DNA of 64,000 nt from JAKAGZ01 sp964412105. GTDB taxonomy: Bacteria; Bacteroidota; Ignavibacteria; Ignavibacteriales; Ignavibacteriaceae. The translations under genes were made by a program, and so were the position numbers. How positions within the stretch are numbered: position 1 is the first letter of the stretch; each line of letters begins with the position of its first letter. The notes beneath the pieces are model-generated. The model did no database searches, was not told where the DNA came from, and worked only from the letters and a program-made list of their open reading frames with translations. The stretch spans positions 59,435 through 123,434 of the forward strand of contig CAYPNM010000003.1 of NCBI GenBank assembly GCA_964412105.1. Reading direction: 5' to 3'. Shown in pieces: positions 17,605 to 26,288 of this stretch.

Positions 17605-18780
17605 CTAATTCAGCAATTCGTAAATTGCGGCAACTCCCTGGCCACCACCGACGCAAGCAGTTACCATTCCATATTTTTTCTTTATCCTGCGTAATTCATT
17701 TAAAATTTGAACAGAGAGCTTTGCTCCAGTGCATCCAAGAGGATGCCCCAAAGCAATTGCGCCCCCATTAACATTTACTTTTTCAGGATTTAATCCCGCT
17801 GTTCTGATAACAGCAAGCGACTGTGATGCAAAAGCTTCATTAAGTTCAATCAAATCCATATCATTCAGTTTCATATTCGCCTGCTTTAAAGCTTTCGGAA
17901 TTGCGGCGACGGGTCCAATACCCATTATTCTTGGATCAACACCTTCAAGCGCATAAGATTTCAATCTTGCTATAGGTTCGAGATCTAATTCCTTCATCAT
18001 ATTTTCAGACATTACAAGAACAAACGCAGCACCATCCGATGTCTGAGATGAATTTCCTGCTGTAACTGTTCCGGCGGCAGCAAAAACTGGTTTTAATTTT
18101 GAGAGGGCTTCCAGCGTTGTATCAGCTCTTGCGCCTTCATCAGTATCTACAATATATTTTTTTGCTTTCTTTTTACCATTCTCCAAAACGATTTCCTCTA
18201 TTTCAATGGGGGCAATCTCATCCTTAAAAAAGCCTTTATTAATAGCATTTATTGCCTTCATATGTGAGCCATAGGCAAATTTATCCTGATCTTCACGAGC
18301 AATTTTATAATCTCTTGCTACTTCTTCAGCGGTCAGACCCATAGCCAGGTAATATTCGGGATGCTGGGTAGCAAATTTATAATTAGGGGCAAGTTTCCAG
18401 CCTGTAGTAGGAACAAGCGACATCGACTCCGTTCCACCCGCAATTATACAATCCGCAAGACCTGAACGAATTTTAGAAAATGCAATCGAAATTGTCTCTA
18501 CGCCTGAAGCACAATAACGATTGACAGTCATTCCCGGAACTCTCATGGGCAAACACTGCAAAGCAATCATTCTACCAATTTGTAGGCCCTGTTCAGCCTC
18601 CGGAACGGCATTTCCAACCATTAAATCATCAATCCTGCTTGGATCGAGTTGAGGGACCTTACTTAATAAATATTTAATTACATCTGCCGCTAAATCATCA
18701 GGACGATAATTTTTAAAGCTGCCCTTTTTAGCTTTGCCAACTGCGGAACGATATCCGGCTACTATATACGCTTCTTTCAT
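17605..18780 (-). CDS. fadA: Acetyl-CoA acyltransferase (3-ketoacyl-CoA thiolase)
   Basis: The enzyme cleaves 3-ketoacyl-CoA with CoA. The 391 residues are standard. The nucleophile is Cys90 in NRYCASGVE; His346 lies in GGAIALGHPLGCTGA and Cys376 in TACVGGGQG. The gene follows the hydratase/dehydrogenase gene by 46 bases, giving the fadN-fadA order seen in Bacillus-type operons. The 156-base gap to the next gene (17449-17604) holds nothing I recognise and could carry an internal promoter. Confidence 0.93.
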   Translation of the reverse strand: MKEAYIVAGYRSAVGKAKKGSFKNYRPDDLAADVIKYLLSKVPQLDPSRIDDLMVGNAVPEAEQGLQIGRMIALQCLPMRVPGMTVNRYCASGVETISIAFSKIRSGLADCIIAGGTESMSLVPTTGWKLAPNYKFATQHPEYYLAMGLTAEEVARDYKIAREDQDKFAYGSHMKAINAINKGFFKDEIAPIEIEEIVLENGKKKAKKYIVDTDEGARADTTLEALSKLKPVFAAAGTVTAGNSSQTSDGAAFVLVMSENMMKELDLEPIARLKSYALEGVDPRIMGIGPVAAIPKALKQANMKLNDMDLIELNEAFASQSLAVIRTAGLNPEKVNVNGGAIALGHPLGCTGAKLSVQILNELRRIKKKYGMVTACVGGGQGVAAIYELLN

Positions 18781-18826
18781 AGTTTTACTTCTATTATTAT
18801 AATTAAAAGATTTCCTTTGATTATTA

Positions 18827-21232
18827 TTAATTCCTTAAAGGTTTTCCGGTTGTAAGTATACTTTGAATTCTTTCCATGGTCTTCTTTTCGCCAATAAGGC
18901 TCAAAAATGCCTCTCTTTCCAGATCGAGCAGATATTGCTCTGGCACGAGAACAGGCGCTGTTAAATCACCACCGCACATTACATAAGCAAGCTTCTCAGC
19001 AATTTTTTTATCATGTTCGCTGATGTATTTAGCGTTATAAAACGAATAGGCTCCCAGCAGCAATGTTGACAAAGCTGACCTTCCAAGCACTTTAATATCT
19101 GTCCTTTCCTGAGGTTGGGTATAACCAAGATCACTTAATTCAAGCACAGCTTTTTTAGCCTCAAGAATTACTCTGCTTTGGTTTACAATAAATTTGTCTC
19201 TTCCTTCCTTGAATATACCAAGGCCGAAAGCTTTCTGCGCAGAAGTAGCCACTTTAGCCATAGCTATGTTCATAAATTTTTCCTGTAGAATTGTCATTTC
19301 AACCATATCTTTTTTATAGCTGTCAGATGCGCGAAGAGTCATTTCCTTTGTTCCGCCGCCAGCAGGTATAATTCCCACTCCGACCTCTACCAACCCTATA
19401 TAAGTTTCTGCACCTGCAACAACTTTATCTGAGTGCAAACACACTTCACATCCACCGCCAAGGGTCATACCATGCGGAGCAGCGACAACAGGTACTGCTG
19501 AATATCGGATTCTCATGGTGGATTTTTGAAACATCCTTACTGCCATATCTATTTCATCATATTCCTGTTCGGTAGCAAGCATAAACATCATTGCAAGGTT
19601 AGCTCCGGCCGAAAAATTTTGTCCATCATTTCCAATAACCAGACCTTTAAAATCCTTCTCTGCTATTTCAATAGACTTCTGAATTGCTTCTAAAATTTCA
19701 GAACCAATCGAATTCATTTTAGTCTGAAATTCAAGATTCAATACGCCATCACCGATATCATGCAAAGTCGCCCCAACATTTTTCCAGACCGGTTTATTTG
19801 ATCTATAATTATCAAGAATTATAAATGCCTCCTTACCGGGAATATTTTTATATGATCCTGTTTTTATATCATAATACTGTCTCTTTCCGTTATCAATTTT
19901 ATAAAATGAAGTAAAACCTTTATTCAGCATATCATAGACCCATTTTGCAGGCTTAAGATTTTCTACTTCCATTGATTTAATTGATTTTTCCAATCCAAGC
20001 GCATCCCACGTTTCGAAAGGACCAAGCTCCCAGCCAAAGCCCGCACGGAGTGCATCATCTATTTTGTAAACTTCATCAGATATTTCAGGAATTCGATTTG
20101 AAGAATATCGAAAGATCATAAAAGAGAGCTTCTTTAAAAATTCACCCGCCTTATCCTTAGAAAGAGCGAGAGCTTTTACCCTTTCTTTTAGATTATCAAT
20201 TTGTTTCGCAGCGGTAACTGATGCATACTTTACTTTATCAGATGGAATGTATTCAAAAGATTCAAGACTTAATTCAAGAATTTCAGTTTTACCATTTTTG
20301 TCTTTTGATTTTTTGTAAAATCCCTGCCCTGTTTTGTCACCGAACCAGTTGTTTTCAACTAGTTTGGTCACGAAATCGGGAATATGAAACAATTCTCTCG
20401 ATTCATCATTTGGACAATCTTTGTAAATATTCTCTGAAACTTTTACAAGAGTATCAATTCCCACAACATCAGCAGTTCTGAAAGTAGCTGATTTTGGTTT
20501 GCCGGTTAATGGGCCTGTAAGAGTATCTATCTCCTTTATTTTAAGTCCAAGATCTTTCATCAATTTAAAAACAGCCATCATACTGAAAACACCGATGCGG
20601 TTTGCTATAAATGCTGGAGTATCTTTGCACAGTACAGGCGTTTTCCCCAAATACACATCACCATAGTGCATCAGAAAATCTAATAATTCTTTCTTGGTTT
20701 TATCAGTTGGAATTATTTCCATTAGTGGCAAATATCTTGGGGGATTAAAGAAATGAACTCCACAAAAATGCTGCTGAAAATCTTCGCTTCTCCCTTCAAG
20801 CATTGAATGGATAGGAATCCCGGAAGTGTTTGAAGTTACAATAATTCCTGCTTTTCTGAATTTTTCAACTTTTTCAAAAACAGATTTTTTTATATCAATG
20901 TTTTCAACTACTGCTTCAATTATCCAGTCACATTCACTAAGCCAGCTCAGGTTATCATCAAAATTACCGGTCGTAATTCTGGATGAATATGATTCATCAT
21001 ACAAAGATTCCGGTTTTTGCTTAAGCACGTTCTGAAAATTGGAATTTACTATCCTGTTTCTAACCGCAGGACTTTCAAGTGATAGACCTTTCTTCGTCTC
21101 CTCGTCTGTAGGCTTGCTAGGAACTATATCAAGCAGGTAAGCACTGCAGCCAATATTCGCAAAGTGACTAGCAATTCTTGAACCCATTACTCCTGAACCA
21201 AGCACTGCTACTTTTTTGATTATTCTGTTCAT
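18827..21232 (-). CDS. fadN: 3-hydroxyacyl-CoA dehydrogenase / enoyl-CoA hydratase, FadN type
   Basis: A bifunctional enzyme of 801 residues catalysing the hydration and second oxidation of beta-oxidation. The dehydrogenase is N-terminal: NAD motif VLGSGVMGSRIASHFANIG (residues 10-28), then CGVHFFNPPRYLPLMEI with the catalytic His, and a duplicated C-terminal 3HCDH domain. The crotonase domain is C-terminal (about 490-690) with FSAGANLAMM as one oxyanion segment and GMTLGGGCEVCLHSD as the other. This order is the reverse of E. coli FadB and matches B. subtilis FadN. It sits between the acyl-CoA ligase and the thiolase genes. Confidence 0.93.
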   Translation of the reverse strand: MNRIIKKVAVLGSGVMGSRIASHFANIGCSAYLLDIVPSKPTDEETKKGLSLESPAVRNRIVNSNFQNVLKQKPESLYDESYSSRITTGNFDDNLSWLSECDWIIEAVVENIDIKKSVFEKVEKFRKAGIIVTSNTSGIPIHSMLEGRSEDFQQHFCGVHFFNPPRYLPLMEIIPTDKTKKELLDFLMHYGDVYLGKTPVLCKDTPAFIANRIGVFSMMAVFKLMKDLGLKIKEIDTLTGPLTGKPKSATFRTADVVGIDTLVKVSENIYKDCPNDESRELFHIPDFVTKLVENNWFGDKTGQGFYKKSKDKNGKTEILELSLESFEYIPSDKVKYASVTAAKQIDNLKERVKALALSKDKAGEFLKKLSFMIFRYSSNRIPEISDEVYKIDDALRAGFGWELGPFETWDALGLEKSIKSMEVENLKPAKWVYDMLNKGFTSFYKIDNGKRQYYDIKTGSYKNIPGKEAFIILDNYRSNKPVWKNVGATLHDIGDGVLNLEFQTKMNSIGSEILEAIQKSIEIAEKDFKGLVIGNDGQNFSAGANLAMMFMLATEQEYDEIDMAVRMFQKSTMRIRYSAVPVVAAPHGMTLGGGCEVCLHSDKVVAGAETYIGLVEVGVGIIPAGGGTKEMTLRASDSYKKDMVEMTILQEKFMNIAMAKVATSAQKAFGLGIFKEGRDKFIVNQSRVILEAKKAVLELSDLGYTQPQERTDIKVLGRSALSTLLLGAYSFYNAKYISEHDKKIAEKLAYVMCGGDLTAPVLVPEQYLLDLEREAFLSLIGEKKTMERIQSILTTGKPLRN

Positions 21233-21276
21233 ATTTAGATCTCAGTTTATTTATTTGGAAACTTTTTTAATAACTT

Positions 21277-23082
21277 TTATAAAGCCGTTTGTGTATCCAA
21301 TTTTTCATTATAAATCTGGTCAATTATATTTGGATATTTTTGGGCTATTACATCTCGTTTAACTTTTAAGGTCGGAGTAAGTTCGCCTGTTTCTATAGAC
21401 CAAACATCGGAAACCAAAGCTATTTTTTTAATTTGCTGAATATGCCCGAATCTCTTATTGTATTTTTCTACTTCTTCCCAGATCCTTTGTTTAACAACAT
21501 CTGAAGCAGCAATTTCTTCACGTGTAATCAAATTAATATTCTTCCCTTTTGCCCATTTACGCACAAACTCAAATTCAGGCTGGATAATTGCTGCAGCAAA
21601 CTTTTGATTTTCACCAATTACCATTATGTATTCTATAAAGAATGATTCTTTCATCTTATTTTCTATTGGCTGAGGGATAATATACTTGCCGCCACTCGTC
21701 TTAAAGATCTCTTTTAGCCTGCCTGTAATTTTCAAATATTTCCCATCAACAATTTCACCAACATCCCCTGTATGGAACCATCCTTCGGGATCAATTACCT
21801 CTTTAGTTTCATTAGGTTTATTATAATAACCCATCATAACATTGGGCCCTTTGCCAAGAATTTCACCATTTTCTGCTATTTTAATTTCTACATCTGGAAT
21901 TGGAAAACCCACCGTGCCAAAATGATTTTGACCTTTATAAAATCTATTACAGGTTAATACAGGAGAAGTTTCGGTTAATCCATAACCCTCAATTACCTGT
22001 ATCCCTGCAGCAGTAAATATTCTTGATAGGCGAGGCTGCAAGGAGGCAGAACCACTAATAATTCCACGTAATTTTCCTCCTAGCGCGGCTTTCCATTTCG
22101 CAAATACAATTTTACGTGCAAAGAATAACCTGAATTTATAAAACCAATTATTTTTACCCCTGTTATCATAATGCAACCCGAGATTCACGGCCCAACCGAA
22201 AATCGCCTTTTTAGGAAGGTTCAGTTTGAATCCCTCAGCCATAATCTTTTCAAATATTTTTTCAAGCAATCTTGGAACAGTAATAAAATAATGAGGTTTT
22301 ACTTCACGTATATTGTCCGCAAGTGTATCCATATTTTGAGGATAATTTATTGAAGCTCCAAGTACCAAGTAGTAATAAACTGCTGTTCTTTCAAAAATAT
22401 GGCATAAAGGGAGGAAACTAATTGTTCTTCCAAATTTTTCTATGGGCATGCATTGTGTCAGAGAATTTACATTGCCCATAATGTTTCTATGAGAAAGCAT
22501 TACTCCCTTAGGGATTCCCGTTGTACCAGAAGTATAAATAACAGTAGCAAGATCGTATTGAGTTATACTTTCATTAATTTCTTCCATTTCTCTTTTATGG
22601 GATTCATTAGCAGCCTCCATTACTTCAGCCCAATGAGGTACTCCTTCAACTCTATCTAAAGTGTAAATCTTTTCAATCTTGTTTTTAATTTTCTTATTCA
22701 CTCTTTGAACTTTTTTATAAAGTTCATAATCCTCAACAAAAACTATTTTTGTTTTAGTATCCTTAAAGATAAAGGCATAATTATCCTCACTTGTATTGGG
22801 ATATAAAGGAACAACAATTCCCCCTATTTGCAAAACACCAAGATCAACAAAATTCCATTCAACCCTGTTTCTTGAAATTATTGCAATCATATCCTTTTTT
22901 GCTATTCCAAGATCCAATAAACCTAAACTAATTTTATCTATAATTGATTTGACTTCCTCAACACTATATATCCTCCAGCTTCCAGTAACTTTATCAGCCA
23001 AAGCTCTTGGATTTGGATATTTCTCAAGTTGATAAGGAATTAAGTCTATCAACCGGTTTTTTTCAATATAAGGCGGTTTCAA
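21277..23082 (-). CDS. fadD: Long-chain acyl-CoA synthetase (AMP-forming)
   Basis: The enzyme activates fatty acids with ATP and CoA, and is the entry step of the operon. The 601-residue protein has the AMP-binding P-loop YTSGTTGIPKG (183-193), the adenine motif GYGLTETSPV, the hinge region WFHTGDVGEIVDGKYLKITGRLKEIFKTSGGKYI, and a lid domain. The sequence style is that of the FAA1-like family, usually peripheral to the membrane. It is the first gene of a minus-strand operon (acyl-CoA ligase, fadN, fadA, acyl-CoA dehydrogenase). Its start faces the ScfR-type regulator gene across 158 bases. Confidence 0.93.
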   Translation of the reverse strand: MKPPYIEKNRLIDLIPYQLEKYPNPRALADKVTGSWRIYSVEEVKSIIDKISLGLLDLGIAKKDMIAIISRNRVEWNFVDLGVLQIGGIVVPLYPNTSEDNYAFIFKDTKTKIVFVEDYELYKKVQRVNKKIKNKIEKIYTLDRVEGVPHWAEVMEAANESHKREMEEINESITQYDLATVIYTSGTTGIPKGVMLSHRNIMGNVNSLTQCMPIEKFGRTISFLPLCHIFERTAVYYYLVLGASINYPQNMDTLADNIREVKPHYFITVPRLLEKIFEKIMAEGFKLNLPKKAIFGWAVNLGLHYDNRGKNNWFYKFRLFFARKIVFAKWKAALGGKLRGIISGSASLQPRLSRIFTAAGIQVIEGYGLTETSPVLTCNRFYKGQNHFGTVGFPIPDVEIKIAENGEILGKGPNVMMGYYNKPNETKEVIDPEGWFHTGDVGEIVDGKYLKITGRLKEIFKTSGGKYIIPQPIENKMKESFFIEYIMVIGENQKFAAAIIQPEFEFVRKWAKGKNINLITREEIAASDVVKQRIWEEVEKYNKRFGHIQQIKKIALVSDVWSIETGELTPTLKVKRDVIAQKYPNIIDQIYNEKLDTQTAL

Positions 23083-23132
23083 AAAAGCCCCCTTTTTTAA
23101 ATATTTGAAATTAAAATAAGAAGAAGAGTTTA

Positions 23133-23175
23133 AAGTAGCAAGCGAAAATTCGCTAATAAAGAATTTTTGCTACTT
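23133..23175. promoter_or_regulatory. Nested palindromes in the fad operon / regulator intergenic region; candidate operator
   Basis: Outer arms AAGTAGCAA (23133-23141) and TTGCTACTT (23167-23175) are perfect 9-bp inverted repeats. Inside, AGCGAA and TTCGCT (23141-23154) form a second palindrome with a 2-base spacer. The element lies between the divergent acyl-CoA ligase and ScfR-type regulator genes, where a dimeric repressor would be expected to bind. That it is the regulator's operator is my inference. Confidence 0.5.
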
Positions 23176-23240
23176 AGCGGAATAATTTATTATATTAAGG
23201 AGGCTATTGCGTATTTTATTGATGATTAAAGCGGCTCTTT

Positions 23241-24749
23241 ATGAAGTTGTCTGAAAATAACATTAAGCTCATTTTCGGATTAAAACTTAAGCAATTAAGA
23301 CAGGAAAAAGGACTATCTCTATCCGAATTAGCTCAGAAAAGCTCTTTGTCGGTCTCCTATTTAAATGAAATCGAAAACGGAAAGAAAAGCCCCAAAGCAG
23401 ATAAAATTGCGGCACTTGCAGATGCCCTGGATGTTTCATATGACAGACTTGTCTCATTAAAACTGACAAAGCATCTGGCTCCCATTAGTGAACTTCTTGA
23501 ATCAAACCTTCTTGAACAATTACCACTTGATCACTATGGAATTGATGTGCATAAAGTTTTGCTGCAGATTTCCGAAGCCCCACTACAACTCAGCGCACTT
23601 GTTTCGACTCTAATTGAAATGGCTAAGAGTCTTGAGTTGAGTGAAAATAATTTCAGTAAGACAGCAATAAAGACATACAAAGAATTAAATGAAAATTATT
23701 TCCCTGAGCTTGAGGAAGCCGTTAATAAATTCAGGAAGAAAGTAAATTTCGAATCAAAGCCTCCTATCAAGTTTAAAGAATTACGGGAAATTATCCTGGA
23801 TGAATTTGATTACAAAGTGGATGAAAAAACTCTTCCTGACGCATCAAGTCTCAGAACAATTCGCGGAATAAGTATACCTGGCAGAAGGAGAAAGAAATTG
23901 CTAATTAACAAAAAGCTCACTGATTCACAAAAAACATTTATAATAGGTAAAGAAATAGCTTACAACTTCTTAGACATTACTGATCGTCCTCAAATTTATT
24001 CCAACCTTCGACTGGATTCATTTGATCAGCTTTTAAACAATTTGAAAGCATCATATTTTGCGACCGCCTTAATGATTAATAAGCAATTACTCATTGATGA
24101 TTTATTAAAATTATTTAGCAAGAAGAAATTTGATCCCAGGTTCTTATTATCCCTTCCAGAGAAATATAATGCATCGCCAGAAATGCTTTTTCAGAGGATC
24201 ACCAATATTTTATCAAAGTATTTTAATATAAATAATTTTTTCTTTTTAAGAATAAATTCTGCTAAAGGCTCTGGGTCATATTCTGTCACAAAGGAGATAA
24301 GGTTAAATACAAAAGATAATCCCGGTGGTTATCAAACAAATGAACATTATTGCCGCCGTTGGTTATCAATTAATATTATTAAGAAACTAGATTCATTACA
24401 GAATAAAAACAGAGAATTTAAATCCCCAATTGCTGATATCCAAAAATCTGTATTCACTAATTCCGGAAATGAATACCTGAATATCTCAATTGCAAAAGGT
24501 TCTACTTTACTGGCAAATTCTAATTACAGTGTTACTCTCGGTTTCTTAATGGGGAATGACTTTAAACAAAAGGTCGTTTTTGCAAACAATCAGGAAATTG
24601 CTCAAATAACCGTGAATGATACGTGTGAGCGCTGCCAGATTATGGATTGTAAGGAGAGAGTTGAAAAACCTTTAGCATACGAAAACAGACTCCGCCTGGA
24701 AAAACTACAACAGGAACTTAAAGAAATTATTGAAAAGGATTCAAATTAA
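23241..24749 (+). CDS. ScfR-type transcriptional regulator (XRE helix-turn-helix plus degenerate IrrE/ImmA domain)
   Basis: The 502-residue protein probably senses an acyl-CoA or short-chain metabolite and controls the divergent beta-oxidation operon. An XRE helix-turn-helix lies at about residues 10-68. An IrrE/ImmA-like region follows at about 200-330, but the peptidase HExxH site reads GKEIAYN (236-242), so the zinc histidines are missing. The C terminus has a Cys-rich patch (TCERCQIMDC near 470). This is the architecture of RamB/PccR-like regulators of fatty-acid, acetate and propionate use. A Shine-Dalgarno-like AAGGAGG lies at 23197-23203, too far upstream for this ATG. No closer start exists in frame. 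Confidence 0.85.
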   Translation: MKLSENNIKLIFGLKLKQLRQEKGLSLSELAQKSSLSVSYLNEIENGKKSPKADKIAALADALDVSYDRLVSLKLTKHLAPISELLESNLLEQLPLDHYGIDVHKVLLQISEAPLQLSALVSTLIEMAKSLELSENNFSKTAIKTYKELNENYFPELEEAVNKFRKKVNFESKPPIKFKELREIILDEFDYKVDEKTLPDASSLRTIRGISIPGRRRKKLLINKKLTDSQKTFIIGKEIAYNFLDITDRPQIYSNLRLDSFDQLLNNLKASYFATALMINKQLLIDDLLKLFSKKKFDPRFLLSLPEKYNASPEMLFQRITNILSKYFNINNFFFLRINSAKGSGSYSVTKEIRLNTKDNPGGYQTNEHYCRRWLSINIIKKLDSLQNKNREFKSPIADIQKSVFTNSGNEYLNISIAKGSTLLANSNYSVTLGFLMGNDFKQKVVFANNQEIAQITVNDTCERCQIMDCKERVEKPLAYENRLRLEKLQQELKEIIEKDSN

Positions 24750-24759
24750 TTCAATTATT

Positions 24760-25188
24760 CTATCCTCCCTTCTCAAATTCCTCAATTTGTTTCTTTGATT
24801 CATCAGTAACAGGAATTGATCGATTATTTATATAATCGAATGAAACCAGTTTGGTCACGGCCTTTGCTGCTATTTTTTTGTTGCCATTATTATTTACAAC
24901 AATTAAATGTTCTACGTCGGAGCTTTTGTTTCTTACTTTTGATGTACGTGTATATATTTCAACAGGATCACCGAGCTTTATCTGATCCACATAGTCTATT
25001 TCGATTCTCGCAATAACTGCATTAAATTCCAGATTATTGGTATCAGCTTTCAAAACTTGGTTATAATAAGCCAGCCGGGCCTCTTCCAAATATGAAAGAT
25101 ATGAAGCATTATTTACGTGCCCCATTGCATCCAGATCCGAAAACCTGACTTTTATTGAAATTTTATGTTTAAAATTTTCAATCTCCAT
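24760..25188 (-). CDS. Acyl-CoA thioesterase, hotdog fold (4HBT/FadM-like)
   Basis: A 142-residue hotdog protein with the classic N-terminal motif VRFSDLDAMGHVNNASYLSYLEEAR, including the catalytic Asp and the G-H-V-N-N helix start. It hydrolyses acyl-CoA thioesters. It converges with the ScfR-type regulator (10 bases between ends) and is 9 bases downstream of the threonine aldolase gene, so it is probably transcribed with that gene rather than with the fad operon. It retains the canonical motif, unlike the paralogue at 14220-14678. Confidence 0.88.
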   Translation of the reverse strand: MEIENFKHKISIKVRFSDLDAMGHVNNASYLSYLEEARLAYYNQVLKADTNNLEFNAVIARIEIDYVDQIKLGDPVEIYTRTSKVRNKSSDVEHLIVVNNNGNKKIAAKAVTKLVSFDYINNRSIPVTDESKKQIEEFEKGG

Positions 25189-25197
25189 TCTAACTTT

Positions 25198-26229
25198 TTA
25201 ATTAAAAACTTGTTCAAATATTCTTTTGGCTTTTTCTATATCTTCAAATGAAACATCAAGGTGCGTAATCGCCCTTAGAGAATCAATTTTACCGACTGAA
25301 AGTAATAATCCTTTTTCTCTGCATTTTTTAATTGCATCTTCCACTAAGATCTTTAATGGTTTGAAGATAAGTATATTGGTTTGTACTGATTCCATATCAA
25401 TTTCAAGAGTGGGATTTTCATCAATTGCTTTTGCCAATATTTGTGCTTTTTCGTGATCTTCTTTTAATCTTTCTCTGTTATTTTGAAGCGCGTATAAACC
25501 GGCGGCGGCCATAATTCCAAGCTGTCTCATCCCCCCTCCCCAGGCTTTACGAACACGAAAAGCCTTTTTAATAAACTCTTTTGTGCCCGCAATAATGGAA
25601 CCAACCGGCGCACCCAATCCTTTCGAAAGACAACAAGAAACAGAATCAAAGTGAGAAGCATACTCGGATGGCGAAATTCCAGTAACAGCACACGCATTCC
25701 ACATCCTGGCCCCATCAAGGTGATAAAATAAATTATACTTTTTAGCAAGATTTTTTAGCGCGACGATATTTTTCATTGGGTGGATCGTACCGCCAGCACG
25801 GTTATGTGTGTTTTCGACTTCTATTACTTTCGTGTGCGGCATATAATACGCAGAAGCAGGCCTGATAAACTCTTCAGCCTGTTCGGGTGTAAATACCCCT
25901 CTATTTCCTTTAATTGGTAGTAATTGAATACCGCTTAATGCTGCTGGTGAACCTGATTCATAATTAAAAATATGGGCATCAAATTCACAGATAACTTCAT
26001 CACCAGGATTGGTTAGGACATTCAGGCAAATCTGATTTCCCATTACTCCACTTGCAACATAGAGAGCATCCTCTTTTCCAAGAAGTTCGGCGGCATATTT
26101 TTCCAGTTTATTAACAGTCGGATCTTCTTTAAAAACATCATCACCCACTTCAGCTTCAAACATTATCTTTCGCATTTCAGGAGAGGGCTTTGTGACTGTG
26201 TCGCTTCTAAGATCTATAAAATTTTCCAT
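25198..26229 (-). CDS. ltaE: Low-specificity L-threonine aldolase
   Basis: A PLP enzyme cleaving threonine or allo-threonine to glycine and acetaldehyde. The N terminus IDLRSDTVTKPSPEMRKIM is diagnostic. Further landmarks are EVENTHNRAGG, the HLDGARMWNA segment holding the cofactor Asp, and the Schiff-base lysine in CLSKGLGAPVGS. I use the ATG at 26229, giving 343 residues. A TTG at 26241 is a possible alternative; AGAGGA lies 15 bases before the ATG but only 3 before the TTG, so neither spacing is ideal. It is cotranscribed with the thioesterase gene downstream. Confidence 0.92.
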   Translation of the reverse strand: MENFIDLRSDTVTKPSPEMRKIMFEAEVGDDVFKEDPTVNKLEKYAAELLGKEDALYVASGVMGNQICLNVLTNPGDEVICEFDAHIFNYESGSPAALSGIQLLPIKGNRGVFTPEQAEEFIRPASAYYMPHTKVIEVENTHNRAGGTIHPMKNIVALKNLAKKYNLFYHLDGARMWNACAVTGISPSEYASHFDSVSCCLSKGLGAPVGSIIAGTKEFIKKAFRVRKAWGGGMRQLGIMAAAGLYALQNNRERLKEDHEKAQILAKAIDENPTLEIDMESVQTNILIFKPLKILVEDAIKKCREKGLLLSVGKIDSLRAITHLDVSFEDIEKAKRIFEQVFN

Positions 26230-26288
26230 AACTGTCTTCAATAATCCTCTTTTATGTTTTATTCAAAGTTAGCGAAATCCACAACCAA

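Noticed and set aside
23207..23254. Possible leader peptide (TTG or ATG start, MIKAALYEVV) upstream of and overlapping the regulator start, with AAGGAGG at 23197
   Set aside because: Only ten codons from the ATG, no codon bias or stem structure typical of attenuation; spacing to the AAGGAGG is poor. The AAGGAGG may just be incidental.
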